Source of the DNA: Oricola indica
GTDB lineage: Bacteria; Pseudomonadota; Alphaproteobacteria; Rhizobiales; Rhizobiaceae
DNA: 64,000 bases
Direction of reading: 5' to 3'
NCBI RefSeq assembly: GCF_019966595.1
Contig: NZ_JAINFJ010000007.1
Location: 1 to 64,000, forward strand
Both the position numbers and the translations under genes were made by a program. How positions within the stretch are numbered: position 1 is the first letter of the stretch; every line of letters begins with the position of its first letter. Below the pieces are notes generated by a model. The model ran no database searches, was not told the DNA's origin, and was given only the letters and a program-made list of their open reading frames with translations. Of this stretch, positions 17,676 through 25,541 are shown piece by piece.

Positions 17676-18129
17676 CGATCACGACCATCCCCACCATCAC
17701 GATCACGGACACCACCATCACCACGGTCCGGGCCACAATCATGCGCATGATCACGGAGAACACCTGCATTCCCATGTGCATGGCGATGCCGCGAAAGAAC
17801 GCGCGGAAGAACTGCGTGTGCTTGCGACAGCCTTCCTCGACGGCTACCGCAAAGCCGACGACAAGACCTCATTTCTGCGTGTCGCGGGCGTACCGTTCAA
17901 GCTTCAGGGTTCCGACGGTCTCGCGATGCACCTGATCGAGACCCGGATCGAATCCCGCTGGCAGTTGGGCACCGCCTCGCCCGCCTTCGGTTCGCGTGAG
18001 CTCGTCTACCTCCCCTACCCCGGAAAGATGGTGTCCGAACGCGAGACGATGACCTTCACCTATGTCTCACTGACCGAGCGCGACGACATCGACCTTTCGG
18101 AAATCCTCGCGGCTCGCGCCGAGAAATGA
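17668..18129 (+). CDS. His-rich protein, candidate nickel chaperone for guanidine hydrolase
   Basis: I do not recognise a named family. The 153-residue protein has 20 histidines within residues 2-38, mixed with Asp and Gly, then a compact domain (about 40-150) with no clear catalytic motif and no P-loop. His-rich tails of this kind occur in HypB, UreE and SlyD, where they store or deliver nickel. The ATG at 17668 overlaps the hydrolase stop by eight bases and GGGGGAAG precedes it, so the two proteins should be made together. Because guanidine hydrolase needs nickel and no HypA/HypB-like gene is visible in the operon, a role in loading the enzyme is inferred. An upstream in-frame ATG at 17638 is unlikely. 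Confidence 0.7.
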   Translation: MHDDHDHPHHHDHGHHHHHGPGHNHAHDHGEHLHSHVHGDAAKERAEELRVLATAFLDGYRKADDKTSFLRVAGVPFKLQGSDGLAMHLIETRIESRWQLGTASPAFGSRELVYLPYPGKMVSERETMTFTYVSLTERDDIDLSEILAARAEK

Positions 18130-18134
18130 GCCGC

Positions 18135-18160
18135 CCGGTCTATCGATAGAGATAGACCGG
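18135..18160. terminator. Stem-loop between convergent guanidine and TRAP operons
   Basis: CCGGTCTATC (18135-18144) and GATAGACCGG (18151-18160) form a perfect ten-base stem with a six-base loop. It sits six bases after the stop of the His-rich gene and spans the last codons and stop of the convergent dctM gene. No T tract follows on either strand, so termination would be imperfect or Rho-assisted. Confidence 0.5.
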
Positions 18161-19417
18161 CAGCCACATCGACAGGCCGGGTACGAAGGAGAGCAGAAGC
18201 AGCACCGCGCCTAACGGCACGAGGAACGGCGCGGTCGCGATGACGCAGCGCTCGAAGGGGACATCGGCGACCTTCGAAAGCACGTAAAGCACCATGCCGA
18301 CGGGCGGAGTCAGAAGGCCGATCATCAGGTTCAGGATAAGGATTATGCCGAAATGCACGGGATCGATGCCGATCTGCATCGCCACCGGCAGCAGCACCGG
18401 CGTCAGGATCGTGATCGCCGCAATCGTTTCCATGAAGCAGCCGACGAAGAGCACGATCGCCATGATGATCAGCAGGATCATCGTCGGGTTCTCCGTCAGG
18501 CCCAGCAACTCGTTGGCGAAGAGCTGGGCGACCTGGTTGGCGGTCAGGATCCAGGCGAAGATCGCGGAGGCTGCGACGATCATCATGATCGACGCCGTCG
18601 TCTCGATGGTTTCCATCGACACGCGCAGTATCCGCTGGATGTCGAGTGTCCGGTAGACGAAGACGCCGAGAAAAAGCGAATAGGCAACGGCAGCGATGGC
18701 CGCCTCGGTTGGCGTGAACATGCCAGTCAGAATTCCGCCAACGATGATGATCGGCGTGAAGAGCGGCATGAGTGCATCGACGAATGTTCTCAGGAAAACC
18801 CGGAACTCGAACCGGTCGTCACGCGGATAGTTCCGGATGCGCGAGTAGAAACCGACCATGACCATCAGAGCCAGCGCCATGATCATTCCGGGTATCAGGC
18901 CGGCCGCGAAAAGCTGGCCAATCGATGTATCCGCAATGACACCATAGACGACCAGCGGCAGTGACGGCGGAATGATCGGCCCGATCGTCGAGGACGCGGC
19001 GGTGATGCCGACCGAGAAATCCGTGTCGTAGCCGGCTTCCCGCATCGCCTTGATCTCGATATTGCCGAGCCCCCCGGCATCCGCCACGGCCGCGCCCGAC
19101 ATACCTGCGAAAATGACACTCGCGCCGACATTCACGTGACCGAGACCGCCATGCATCCAGCCGACGGTGGCCCGCGCGAAGGTGAAGATCTTCGTCGTGA
19201 TGCCCGCCGTGTTCATCAAGTGCCCGGCCATGATGAAGAACGGCACCGCGATCAGCGGGAACGAATTGATGCCATTGACCATGTTGTGCAGGACCACGAG
19301 GCTCGGCATCCCCGAGGTCGCGATGAAATAGAGAGACGACAGGCCAAGCGCGACAGCCACCGGCGCGCCGGCGATAAGCAGCGCGAAAAGGATGACGAAC
19401 ATCAGGGTCAGTTCCAT
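18140..19417 (-). CDS. dctM: TRAP transporter large permease (DctM)
   Basis: The 425-residue protein is the twelve-helix, ion-coupled translocation subunit of a tripartite ATP-independent periplasmic transporter. Typical DctM features are the N-terminal MFVILFALLIAGAPVAVAL helix, the GLGNIEIKAM loop, and the P-P-x-G-x-x-L segment near the C-terminus (TPPVGMVLYV). It is the last gene of the dctPQM unit, starting 14 bases after dctQ. The neighbouring KduI/KduD genes suggest a uronate-type acid substrate. Confidence 0.92.
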   Translation of the reverse strand: MELTLMFVILFALLIAGAPVAVALGLSSLYFIATSGMPSLVVLHNMVNGINSFPLIAVPFFIMAGHLMNTAGITTKIFTFARATVGWMHGGLGHVNVGASVIFAGMSGAAVADAGGLGNIEIKAMREAGYDTDFSVGITAASSTIGPIIPPSLPLVVYGVIADTSIGQLFAAGLIPGMIMALALMVMVGFYSRIRNYPRDDRFEFRVFLRTFVDALMPLFTPIIIVGGILTGMFTPTEAAIAAVAYSLFLGVFVYRTLDIQRILRVSMETIETTASIMMIVAASAIFAWILTANQVAQLFANELLGLTENPTMILLIIMAIVLFVGCFMETIAAITILTPVLLPVAMQIGIDPVHFGIILILNLMIGLLTPPVGMVLYVLSKVADVPFERCVIATAPFLVPLGAVLLLLSFVPGLSMWLPVYLYR

Positions 19418-19431
19418 GGCCGCGCCACTAC

Positions 19432-20016
19432 CTAGTCTTGAATGTCGGAAAGGGCGTGCTCGGCGATATCGCGCAGCACGGTTTCAGGCTGCTGGCGGAT
19501 TTTCCGGACCAGCCACACGAATGAAAAGAACGCCATGACCGCAAGACCCGCGGCGACGCCCCAATAGAGCAGGCTTTTGGGAATTTCGGCCGACGCCATT
19601 TTCGTTTTCGTCTTCAGCGCCAGTTCAACGGCGATCCAGGACATGTAGCCGTAGAAGAGGCACGACAGCAGTTCCATCGCGACTGCCAGCCACTTGCCGG
19701 CGAGCGCCGGAACGTAACGGTAGAAGAACTCCAGGAATATATGCGTCCCCCTGCGCGTCACCGTGACGGCACCGAAAAATGCGACCAGGATCAGAACGTA
19801 TCGCGCGATCTCCTCCGTCCACGCCAGGCTGTCGTTGAGCACGTAGCGGGTGAAGAACTGGAGAAAGACGATGACCGCAAGACACCAGAGCGCAAGAAGC
19901 CCGGGCAGATCGACCGGCTTGATGTCGATCGGCCCGGAATCCTCCGTGGCCGTGAAAACGGAGCGCGCAGGATTTGCGCGCTCCTTTTCGGTCTTGTCGA
20001 CAGGCAAAGTGCTCAT
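19432..20016 (-). CDS. dctQ: TRAP transporter small permease (DctQ)
   Basis: The 194-residue protein has four transmembrane segments (about residues 36-55, 70-90, 108-130 and 150-172) with the DctQ-type FFTRYVLNDSLAWTEEIARY stretch after the first. It pairs with DctM in the inner membrane and helps dock the binding protein. It lies between dctP and dctM in the usual order. The N-terminal extension of about 35 residues before the first helix is somewhat long. Confidence 0.88.
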   Translation of the reverse strand: MSTLPVDKTEKERANPARSVFTATEDSGPIDIKPVDLPGLLALWCLAVIVFLQFFTRYVLNDSLAWTEEIARYVLILVAFFGAVTVTRRGTHIFLEFFYRYVPALAGKWLAVAMELLSCLFYGYMSWIAVELALKTKTKMASAEIPKSLLYWGVAAGLAVMAFFSFVWLVRKIRQQPETVLRDIAEHALSDIQD

Positions 20017-20042
20017 GTCTGTCTATCCGCAATCGCGGTTTG

Positions 20043-21014
20043 TCAAAGCGCCTGGAGCCGGTCGAACTGCTCCTTGTCGTAAGGCACCTTGTCCCAGTCG
20101 GTCAGCTTCGGCAACACCGCGTCCTGGAAGGGCTTGCGGTCGATTTCATTGACCTGCGTGCCTTGGTCGCGGAACCAGGAAATGAGATCGGTCTCAGCCT
20201 GGTAGATGCTGTCGGACACCTTTGCAGCGGCCTCTTCCAGCACTTCGCGAACCGCGTCGGAATCGTCGCCCATCTTGCCCATAGCGCTGTCCGACGCGAT
20301 GATCAGCAGCGAGTTCAGGAGGTGTCCGGTCAGATTGATGTTCGACTGCACCTCGTAGAACTTCTTGAACTTGATGGTCGGCAGCGGGTTTTCCTGCGCG
20401 TCGACCACGCCCTGCTGAAGGGCAAGGTAAACTTCCGAGAAGGCCATCGGCGTCGGATTGGCGCCGACCGCGTTCGGGAACATCAGCATGACCGGCGAGT
20501 TCGGCACGCGGATCTTCAGGCCTTCCATGTCATCTGGCTTGAGGATCGGGAAGTTCGAGGTCACGTGGCGCTGGCCGTAGTAAACGAGCCCCATCACGGT
20601 GTGGCCGGTCGCGTCCTTGTAGCCGGCCGAAAGATCCTTGAAGAGATCGCTTCCGCGATAGGACTTCCAGTGATCGAAGCCGCGCATGATGAACGGATAA
20701 TCAGAGATGGCGATCGGTCCGTAGTAGCGCTCGACGAAACTCGGTCCGGTATAGATGATGTCCACCGCACCGATGCCGAGGCCTTCGTTGATCTCGACCT
20801 CCTTGCCCAGCGATGAGGCCGGGAACACCTTGATTTCGACGCGCCCGTCCGTGCGCTTGGCGACCTCCTCGGCAGCCCATTCGGCAACCTGGTGATAGTC
20901 GGAGCCGACTTCGTAGACATGCGCCCATTTGAGCTCCACCGCGAATGCGGCGGACGTGGCGCTCAGCGCCACCGTGGCGGCAACGGCCGTCAGTGTGATC
21001 ATTTTTCGAAACAT
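20043..21014 (-). CDS. dctP: TRAP transporter periplasmic binding protein (DctP)
   Basis: The 323-residue DctP-family protein has a signal peptide (about residues 1-24, ending SAAFA) and captures an organic acid for the DctQM permease. The conserved carboxylate-binding Arg is expected in the GLKIRVPNSPVM segment (about residue 148). The ATG at 21014 was chosen because GGGAGG lies six bases upstream; a longer ORF from 21089 starts inside the regulatory region. The adjacent gntR-kduI-kduD genes suggest glucuronate, galacturonate or an unsaturated derivative as substrate, but this is inference. Confidence 0.9.
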   Translation of the reverse strand: MFRKMITLTAVAATVALSATSAAFAVELKWAHVYEVGSDYHQVAEWAAEEVAKRTDGRVEIKVFPASSLGKEVEINEGLGIGAVDIIYTGPSFVERYYGPIAISDYPFIMRGFDHWKSYRGSDLFKDLSAGYKDATGHTVMGLVYYGQRHVTSNFPILKPDDMEGLKIRVPNSPVMLMFPNAVGANPTPMAFSEVYLALQQGVVDAQENPLPTIKFKKFYEVQSNINLTGHLLNSLLIIASDSAMGKMGDDSDAVREVLEEAAAKVSDSIYQAETDLISWFRDQGTQVNEIDRKPFQDAVLPKLTDWDKVPYDKEQFDRLQAL

Positions 21015-21076
21015 CGCTTCCTCCCTTGCGTGTCGATCGGGCGAAAATGCCCTTCCTCCATCGACATGTTCGAATT

Positions 21077-21125
21077 TTCTGGTATACAAGATATATCTAA
21101 TATACTAGAAAAAGATGAGCCGCAA
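21077..21125. promoter_or_regulatory. 34-bp dyad operator and dctP promoter in the divergent dctP/gntR region
   Basis: Positions 21077-21110 form a long dyad: outer arms TTCTGGTATA and TATACTAGAA (one mismatch) flank the perfect core palindrome AGATATATCT. Only three of seventeen base pairs are broken. On the minus strand TTGCGG (21120-21125) and TATTAG (21097-21102), 17 bases apart, make a fair dctP promoter whose -10 lies in the dyad. The TGGTATAC half-sites resemble those of FCD-type GntR regulators, so the adjacent GntR protein is the likely ligand. Confidence 0.6.
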
Positions 21126-21184
21126 GTGGCTGCGTCTCCGGTGAATGCCAAGTCCGTTGGGAAAGGCGTCGGTCGGGACTAACA

Positions 21185-22021
21185 ATGGAACGAAAAAAGG
21201 GTGCGATTCGCAGGCGGAACGGCATGAAGGACGGAACTCAGACCATGACAGGCGAGGAAACGGCGCGGCAGCGCAAGCCGCGTTCGCCCAATGCGCCACC
21301 GAACGCGAACGGCCATCACGTTTCGGCCGTCCCGGCGAAGAATTCCGACATCGTCTATCAGGACCTTCGGCGCGACATCATTTCAATGAAGCTCGTTCCC
21401 GGCACCGCGATCCACGAGAAAGAGATCACGCAGCGCTACGGCATCAGCCGTACGCCCGTGCGCGAAGCGGTGCTGCGGCTTGCCGAGGACCGGCTGATCG
21501 ACGTCATTCCGAAATCGGGGACCTTCGTCGCCCGCATTCCGCTGTCGATGGTGCGCGAAGCGATCGTTGCGCGGCACGCGCTGGAAGCGGTTACGGTTCG
21601 CGAAGCGACGCTCAAGGCAAGCGAAAGCCAGTTCATGGAACTGGGCGCAATCATCCAGCGCCAGCGCGAGCGGGCCGAGGCCGGCGAGGAAGAAGCGTTC
21701 CACAAGGCCGACGACGACTTCCACGCAGCCATCGCCGCCGCCGGCCGGCTCGCCGGCATATGGGACCTGATCCAGCAAATCCGCATCCAGATCGAGCGCT
21801 ATCGCCGCCTGACGCTGCCGCAGCCGGGCCGCATGCTCAAGGTGGTCGGCGAACACGAGGCCATTCTGGATGCCATGAAACGGCGCGAGCCGGACGAGGC
21901 CGTGAACTGCATGGCCTATCATCTCAACAAGCTGCAGCTCGACATCGCGGTCTTCCGCGACCTGTGGCCGAATTATTTCCTTTTCGACCCCGCCCTCGAC
22001 AGCGAATTGCTCGCAAATTGA
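21185..22021 (+). CDS. GntR-family transcriptional regulator (FCD subfamily)
   Basis: The 278-residue regulator has a winged-helix DNA-binding domain (about residues 55-125, with the recognition segment GISRTPVREAVLRL) and a C-terminal helical FCD ligand-binding domain (about 130-265) with Asp/His residues (HKADDDFHAAI; GEHEAI) that usually bind a metal and an organic acid. It should control the divergent dctPQM genes and its own kduI-kduD operon through the dyad at 21077-21110, with a uronate-derived acid as effector. The N-terminus is polar and unusually long. Later in-frame ATGs at 21224 and 21245 are possible true starts. Confidence 0.85.
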   Translation: MERKKGAIRRRNGMKDGTQTMTGEETARQRKPRSPNAPPNANGHHVSAVPAKNSDIVYQDLRRDIISMKLVPGTAIHEKEITQRYGISRTPVREAVLRLAEDRLIDVIPKSGTFVARIPLSMVREAIVARHALEAVTVREATLKASESQFMELGAIIQRQRERAEAGEEEAFHKADDDFHAAIAAAGRLAGIWDLIQQIRIQIERYRRLTLPQPGRMLKVVGEHEAILDAMKRREPDEAVNCMAYHLNKLQLDIAVFRDLWPNYFLFDPALDSELLAN

Positions 22022-22061
22022 CCGGCGGACCACACGCGGCAAGGGAGGGCTGTGTGAACCC

Positions 22062-22898
22062 ATGACCATTTCGATCCGACAAGCTGTCAGTCCCGCGGAA
22101 GCGCGTTCGTTCGACACGACCGCGCTGCGCGAAAATTTTCTTGTCACCGACCTGTTTTCGCCAGGCGCGATCCGCATGACCTATTCGCATGTCGACCGCA
22201 CGATATTGGGTGGCGCCGTTCCCGGCGCCGACGTGTTGACGCTCGACGCCCCGGCGGAACTCGTCGCGCCCACATTTCTCGCGCGGCGCGAAATGGGCAT
22301 TTTCAGCATTGGCGGCGGGGGCGCCGTGATCCTCGACGGGAAGGAATATCCCCTTCCCGTCGGGGATTGCCTTTATGTGCCGATGGGCGTCGAAGCGATC
22401 TCTTTCTCCAGCGCAAACGCCGACGATCCGGCCCGGTTCTACTTCGTATCGACACCGGCACATCACAGCCATGAGATCCGCCTCATTGCGCAATCCGACG
22501 CCAACCGTCTCGACATCGGCAGTGACAGCGACGCGAACCGGCGCACGTTGCGGCAATATATCCACCCCGATATCTGCGCTTCATGCCAGCTGCTGATGGG
22601 CATGACGATGATTGCCGACGGCAGCGTCTGGAACACGATGCCGTGCCACACGCATGACCGGCGGTCCGAGGCCTATCTCTATTTTGACATGGCCCCTGAC
22701 GCCCGCGTCTTTCATTTCATGGGCGAACCGGACGAAACGCGCCATCTCGTCGTCGCCAACGAACAGGCGATCATCTCGCCCGGCTGGTCCGTCCATTGCG
22801 GGGCCGGAACATCGAATTACGGGTTCATCTGGTCGATGGCGGGCGACAATCAGGAGTTCACCGACATGGACATGGTTTCGATGGAGACGCTGCGATGA
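22062..22898 (+). CDS. kduI: 5-dehydro-4-deoxy-D-glucuronate isomerase
   Basis: The 278-residue cupin isomerises 5-keto-4-deoxyuronate to 2,5-diketo-3-deoxygluconate, the first cytoplasmic step after unsaturated uronates are released from pectin or similar polymers. The zinc ligands fall at H196, H198, E203 and H245, the same numbers as in the E. coli enzyme, and the length is also the same. It follows gntR by 40 bases and its stop overlaps the kduD start by four bases. Activity and pathway are well supported. Confidence 0.93.
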   Translation: MTISIRQAVSPAEARSFDTTALRENFLVTDLFSPGAIRMTYSHVDRTILGGAVPGADVLTLDAPAELVAPTFLARREMGIFSIGGGGAVILDGKEYPLPVGDCLYVPMGVEAISFSSANADDPARFYFVSTPAHHSHEIRLIAQSDANRLDIGSDSDANRRTLRQYIHPDICASCQLLMGMTMIADGSVWNTMPCHTHDRRSEAYLYFDMAPDARVFHFMGEPDETRHLVVANEQAIISPGWSVHCGAGTSNYGFIWSMAGDNQEFTDMDMVSMETLR

Positions 22899-23647
22899 TC
22901 GACCAATTCAGCCTCGAGGGCCGGACGGCGGTCGTGACCGGCGCGAATACCGGAATCGGTCAGGCCAGCGCGGTCGCACTTGCCGGGGCCGGTGCGAAGA
23001 TCGTCGCGGTCGGGCGCTCCGCCATGGACGAGACGAAGGAGAAAATCGACGCCCCCGAGCGCTTTCACGCGATCCGGGCGGATCTTTCGGTGACGGCGAA
23101 CCTCGCACCGGTCATCGAAGAGGCCATCGCATGGTCCGGCGGGGTCGACATTCTCGTCAACAATGCCGGCATCATCCGCCGCAACGCCGCGCTCGACTTC
23201 ACCGAAGACGACTGGGACGCGGTGATGGACACGAACCTGAAATCCGCCTTCTTCCTGTCGCAGGCGGCCGCGCGGCACATGAAGGAACGCGGCGGCGGAA
23301 GGATCGTCAATATCGCCTCGCTCATGTCGTTCCAGGGCGGCATCCGCATCGCCTCCTACACGGCAGCGAAAAGCGGACTGGCTGGAATGACGCGGCTCCT
23401 CGCCTGCGAATGGGCTTCGCTCGGCATCAATGTCAACGCGGTCGCACCCGGCTACGTCGTCACCAACAACACCGAGGCGTTGCGCAACGATCCCGTCCGC
23501 TACCAGGCAATCCTCGACCGGATTCCCGCGGGCCACTGGGCCGAGCCCGAAGACATCGCAGGCGCCGTGGTCTATCTGGCCTCGGACGCGGCACGCTATG
23601 TCCACGGTATTTTACTGCCGGTCGATGGGGGCTGGCTGGCGCGCTAG
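22895..23647 (+). CDS. kduD: 2-dehydro-3-deoxy-D-gluconate 5-dehydrogenase (SDR)
   Basis: The 250-residue short-chain dehydrogenase reduces 2,5-diketo-3-deoxygluconate to 2-keto-3-deoxygluconate, the step after KduI. It has the cofactor motif TGANTGIG (15-22), NNAG (89-92) and the catalytic S142-Y155-K159 triad. The ATG overlaps the kduI stop (ATGA), so the two enzymes are translationally coupled. An upstream in-frame ATG lies inside kduI and is rejected. KDG kinase and KDPG aldolase, needed to finish the pathway, are not in the window. Confidence 0.92.
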   Translation: MIDQFSLEGRTAVVTGANTGIGQASAVALAGAGAKIVAVGRSAMDETKEKIDAPERFHAIRADLSVTANLAPVIEEAIAWSGGVDILVNNAGIIRRNAALDFTEDDWDAVMDTNLKSAFFLSQAAARHMKERGGGRIVNIASLMSFQGGIRIASYTAAKSGLAGMTRLLACEWASLGINVNAVAPGYVVTNNTEALRNDPVRYQAILDRIPAGHWAEPEDIAGAVVYLASDAARYVHGILLPVDGGWLAR

Positions 23648-23662
23648 CCCCCGGAAAACCAC

Positions 23663-24010
23663 TTACTGCGCGGCGACGACGATAATCTCGACGGTGTATT
23701 CGGGCGTCGCCAGCTTGGCTTCGCCACAGGCGCGCGCCGGGGCATGACCCGGCTCGACCCAGGCATCCCACACGGCATTCATTTCCGCGAAATCCGACAT
23801 GTCGGCGAGCCAGATGACCGCCTGCAGGATTTTCGTCTTGTCGGATCCTGCCTGCGAAAGCAGGGCTTCGATTTTCGAAAGAATGCTCTTTGTCTGATCG
23901 GTGACGCTGTCGCCCGGGTTGCCGACCTGGCCCGCCAAATAGACCGTGCCATTGTGGATAACGGCCTGGCTCATGCGCGTGCCGGAATCGATACGGTTAA
24001 TGTCGCTCAT
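23663..24010 (-). CDS. ridA: RidA/YjgF-family enamine/imine deaminase
   Basis: The 115-residue trimeric RidA-like protein hydrolyses reactive enamine/imine intermediates released by PLP enzymes. It carries NGTVYLAGQVG near residue 20 and a C-terminal P-A-R-A-x-G-E-A-K-L-A stretch containing the family's conserved Arg (about residue 94). The ATG at 24010 was chosen because GAGGA lies just upstream; the longer ORF from 24271 overlaps the acetylpolyamine hydrolase gene. It is the last gene of the polyamine-type operon, where an aminotransferase could supply its substrate. Confidence 0.85.
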   Translation of the reverse strand: MSDINRIDSGTRMSQAVIHNGTVYLAGQVGNPGDSVTDQTKSILSKIEALLSQAGSDKTKILQAVIWLADMSDFAEMNAVWDAWVEPGHAPARACGEAKLATPEYTVEIIVVAAQ

Positions 24011-24038
24011 ATTGTCCTCGTCGTGGTGGTTTGTCCGA

Positions 24039-25064
24039 TCAGGCTTCCGAGAAACCCTGCAGGACATGGGTGAGATTGTCTCCGAGTGCGTCGGAAACAT
24101 AACCGCCCTCCTGCACGAAAAGCGTCGGCAGGCCAAGCCCGGCGATCGCCGCGCCGATACGCGCGAAGCCCGGGGTCGTGACTGCCAGTCCCTTGAACGG
24201 GTCGTCGATATGCGCATCGAGACCCAGGGCGATGACAAGGGCGTCGGTTCCGAATGCCGCGATTCGTTCAAAGGCGATATCGAGTGTTTTCAAATAGGCG
24301 TCGTCGCCGGTGCCACGGTCGAGTGGAAGGTTCATGTTGCAACCAATGCCGTCGCCCTCGCCGCGCTCATGCGCGTGGCCCCAGAAGAACGGATAGAAGC
24401 GTGCCGGATCGGCATGGATCGACAGGGTGAGAACATCGGCCCTGCGATAGAATATCCCCTGCGTGCCGTTGCCGTGATGTACGTCGATATCGAGGATTGC
24501 CGGCCGCTTTCCGGCCTTTCGCAGCCTTTCGGCGGCGATGCAGGCATTGTTGAAGAAGCAGAACCCGCCCGCAAGATCGGCATAGGCGTGGTGACCGGGC
24601 GGACGGCTCAGCGCATAGGCAGAACGCTCACCCCAGGCGATATGGTCCGCGCCGCGTATCGCGGTCTGCGCCGACCAGTAGGCTGACTCGAAAGTGTTTT
24701 CCGCGATCGGGCAAGACGTGTCGACCTGGTGGTATCCGGCCTGGCCGATCGCCGACTTGGGATAGGAATCGGTCCTGTTGGCCGGGTGGATGTTCGGGAC
24801 AACTTCCGCGCCGGCCCCTTCGATATATTGCCAGCGGCGGTAGATGTTCTGCAGAAAGACGATGTATTCGGCCGTGTGCAAAGACGCAATCGGTCCCATG
24901 CCCTCATCGGTCGGCGCCTCGAAAGAGCAACCCGCCGCTTCCGCCGCCGCTTTCAGGATATCGATGCGCTTCGGCTGTTCTGGATTGGGCAGCAACGTGC
25001 CATTGGCCATGAAGTGCTTCGGATCGTGGCGGCGCTGGCGTTCGTCGAGTATCGCTTTCATCAT
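24039..25064 (-). CDS. aphA: Acetylpolyamine amidohydrolase (histone-deacetylase fold)
   Basis: The 341-residue zinc hydrolase removes acetyl groups from acetylated polyamines. Zinc ligands D194, H196 (DIDVHH) and D283 (GLDAHID) and the catalytic dyad H158-H159 (RPPGHHAY) are present, with the FCFFNN stretch after the dyad. The N-terminal HDPKHFMANG region is typical of this subgroup. Its start overlaps the upstream acetyltransferase stop by four bases, so an acetylase and a deacetylase are translated together. The operon also encodes a PotABCD-type importer, which supports a polyamine substrate. Confidence 0.9.
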   Translation of the reverse strand: MMKAILDERQRRHDPKHFMANGTLLPNPEQPKRIDILKAAAEAAGCSFEAPTDEGMGPIASLHTAEYIVFLQNIYRRWQYIEGAGAEVVPNIHPANRTDSYPKSAIGQAGYHQVDTSCPIAENTFESAYWSAQTAIRGADHIAWGERSAYALSRPPGHHAYADLAGGFCFFNNACIAAERLRKAGKRPAILDIDVHHGNGTQGIFYRRADVLTLSIHADPARFYPFFWGHAHERGEGDGIGCNMNLPLDRGTGDDAYLKTLDIAFERIAAFGTDALVIALGLDAHIDDPFKGLAVTTPGFARIGAAIAGLGLPTLFVQEGGYVSDALGDNLTHVLQGFSEA

Positions 25065-25540
25065 TGTCCTTTCAGCGACTCGAATCCGGACCGGTCGAGC
25101 AGCATGATGGTCTCGTCCGCCATGGGCGCGAAACCGAGCCGGTCGTAGAACGCCCGCGCGCCATCATTATCGTCATAGACGGCGAGCTTGAGATAACCTG
25201 CATTCCAGACGGTTCCGGCATCCTCGGCAACGGCGCTCAGGAGGCGCTTGCCGAGCCCCTGCCCGCGCGCGGCATCCGCGACCCACAAATCGGAAACATA
25301 AACACCCGCAGACGCCATGACGGTGGAAAAGACGGGTGAATAGAGCGCCGCGCCGACAACCAGGCCGTCCGCTTCGGCAAGCAATGCCCGGAAGGCCGGG
25401 TTATCCCCGAACCCGGCCTTCCGAAGCAGCCCGGCCGTCCCGCCGTGTTCGTCTCCGATCTCGCCGGAGAGATGCCTAAGCGCCTCGTTCAACTGTTCCA
25501 TGTCTTCGGCGACCGCCCGCCTTATCGTGATGGCGTCCAT
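25061..25540 (-). CDS. GNAT-family N-acetyltransferase
   Basis: The 159-residue protein is a single GNAT domain with the acetyl-CoA motif ARGQGLGKRLL (about residues 91-101) and the C-terminal ARAFYDRLGFAP segment. Context suggests it acetylates an amine handled by this operon, perhaps the imported polyamine or an intermediate, before transamination and later deacetylation. The gene starts one base after the beta-keto acid cleavage enzyme ends. Substrate cannot be read from sequence. Confidence 0.82.
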   Translation of the reverse strand: MDAITIRRAVAEDMEQLNEALRHLSGEIGDEHGGTAGLLRKAGFGDNPAFRALLAEADGLVVGAALYSPVFSTVMASAGVYVSDLWVADAARGQGLGKRLLSAVAEDAGTVWNAGYLKLAVYDDNDGARAFYDRLGFAPMADETIMLLDRSGFESLKGQ

Positions 25541-25541
25541 G

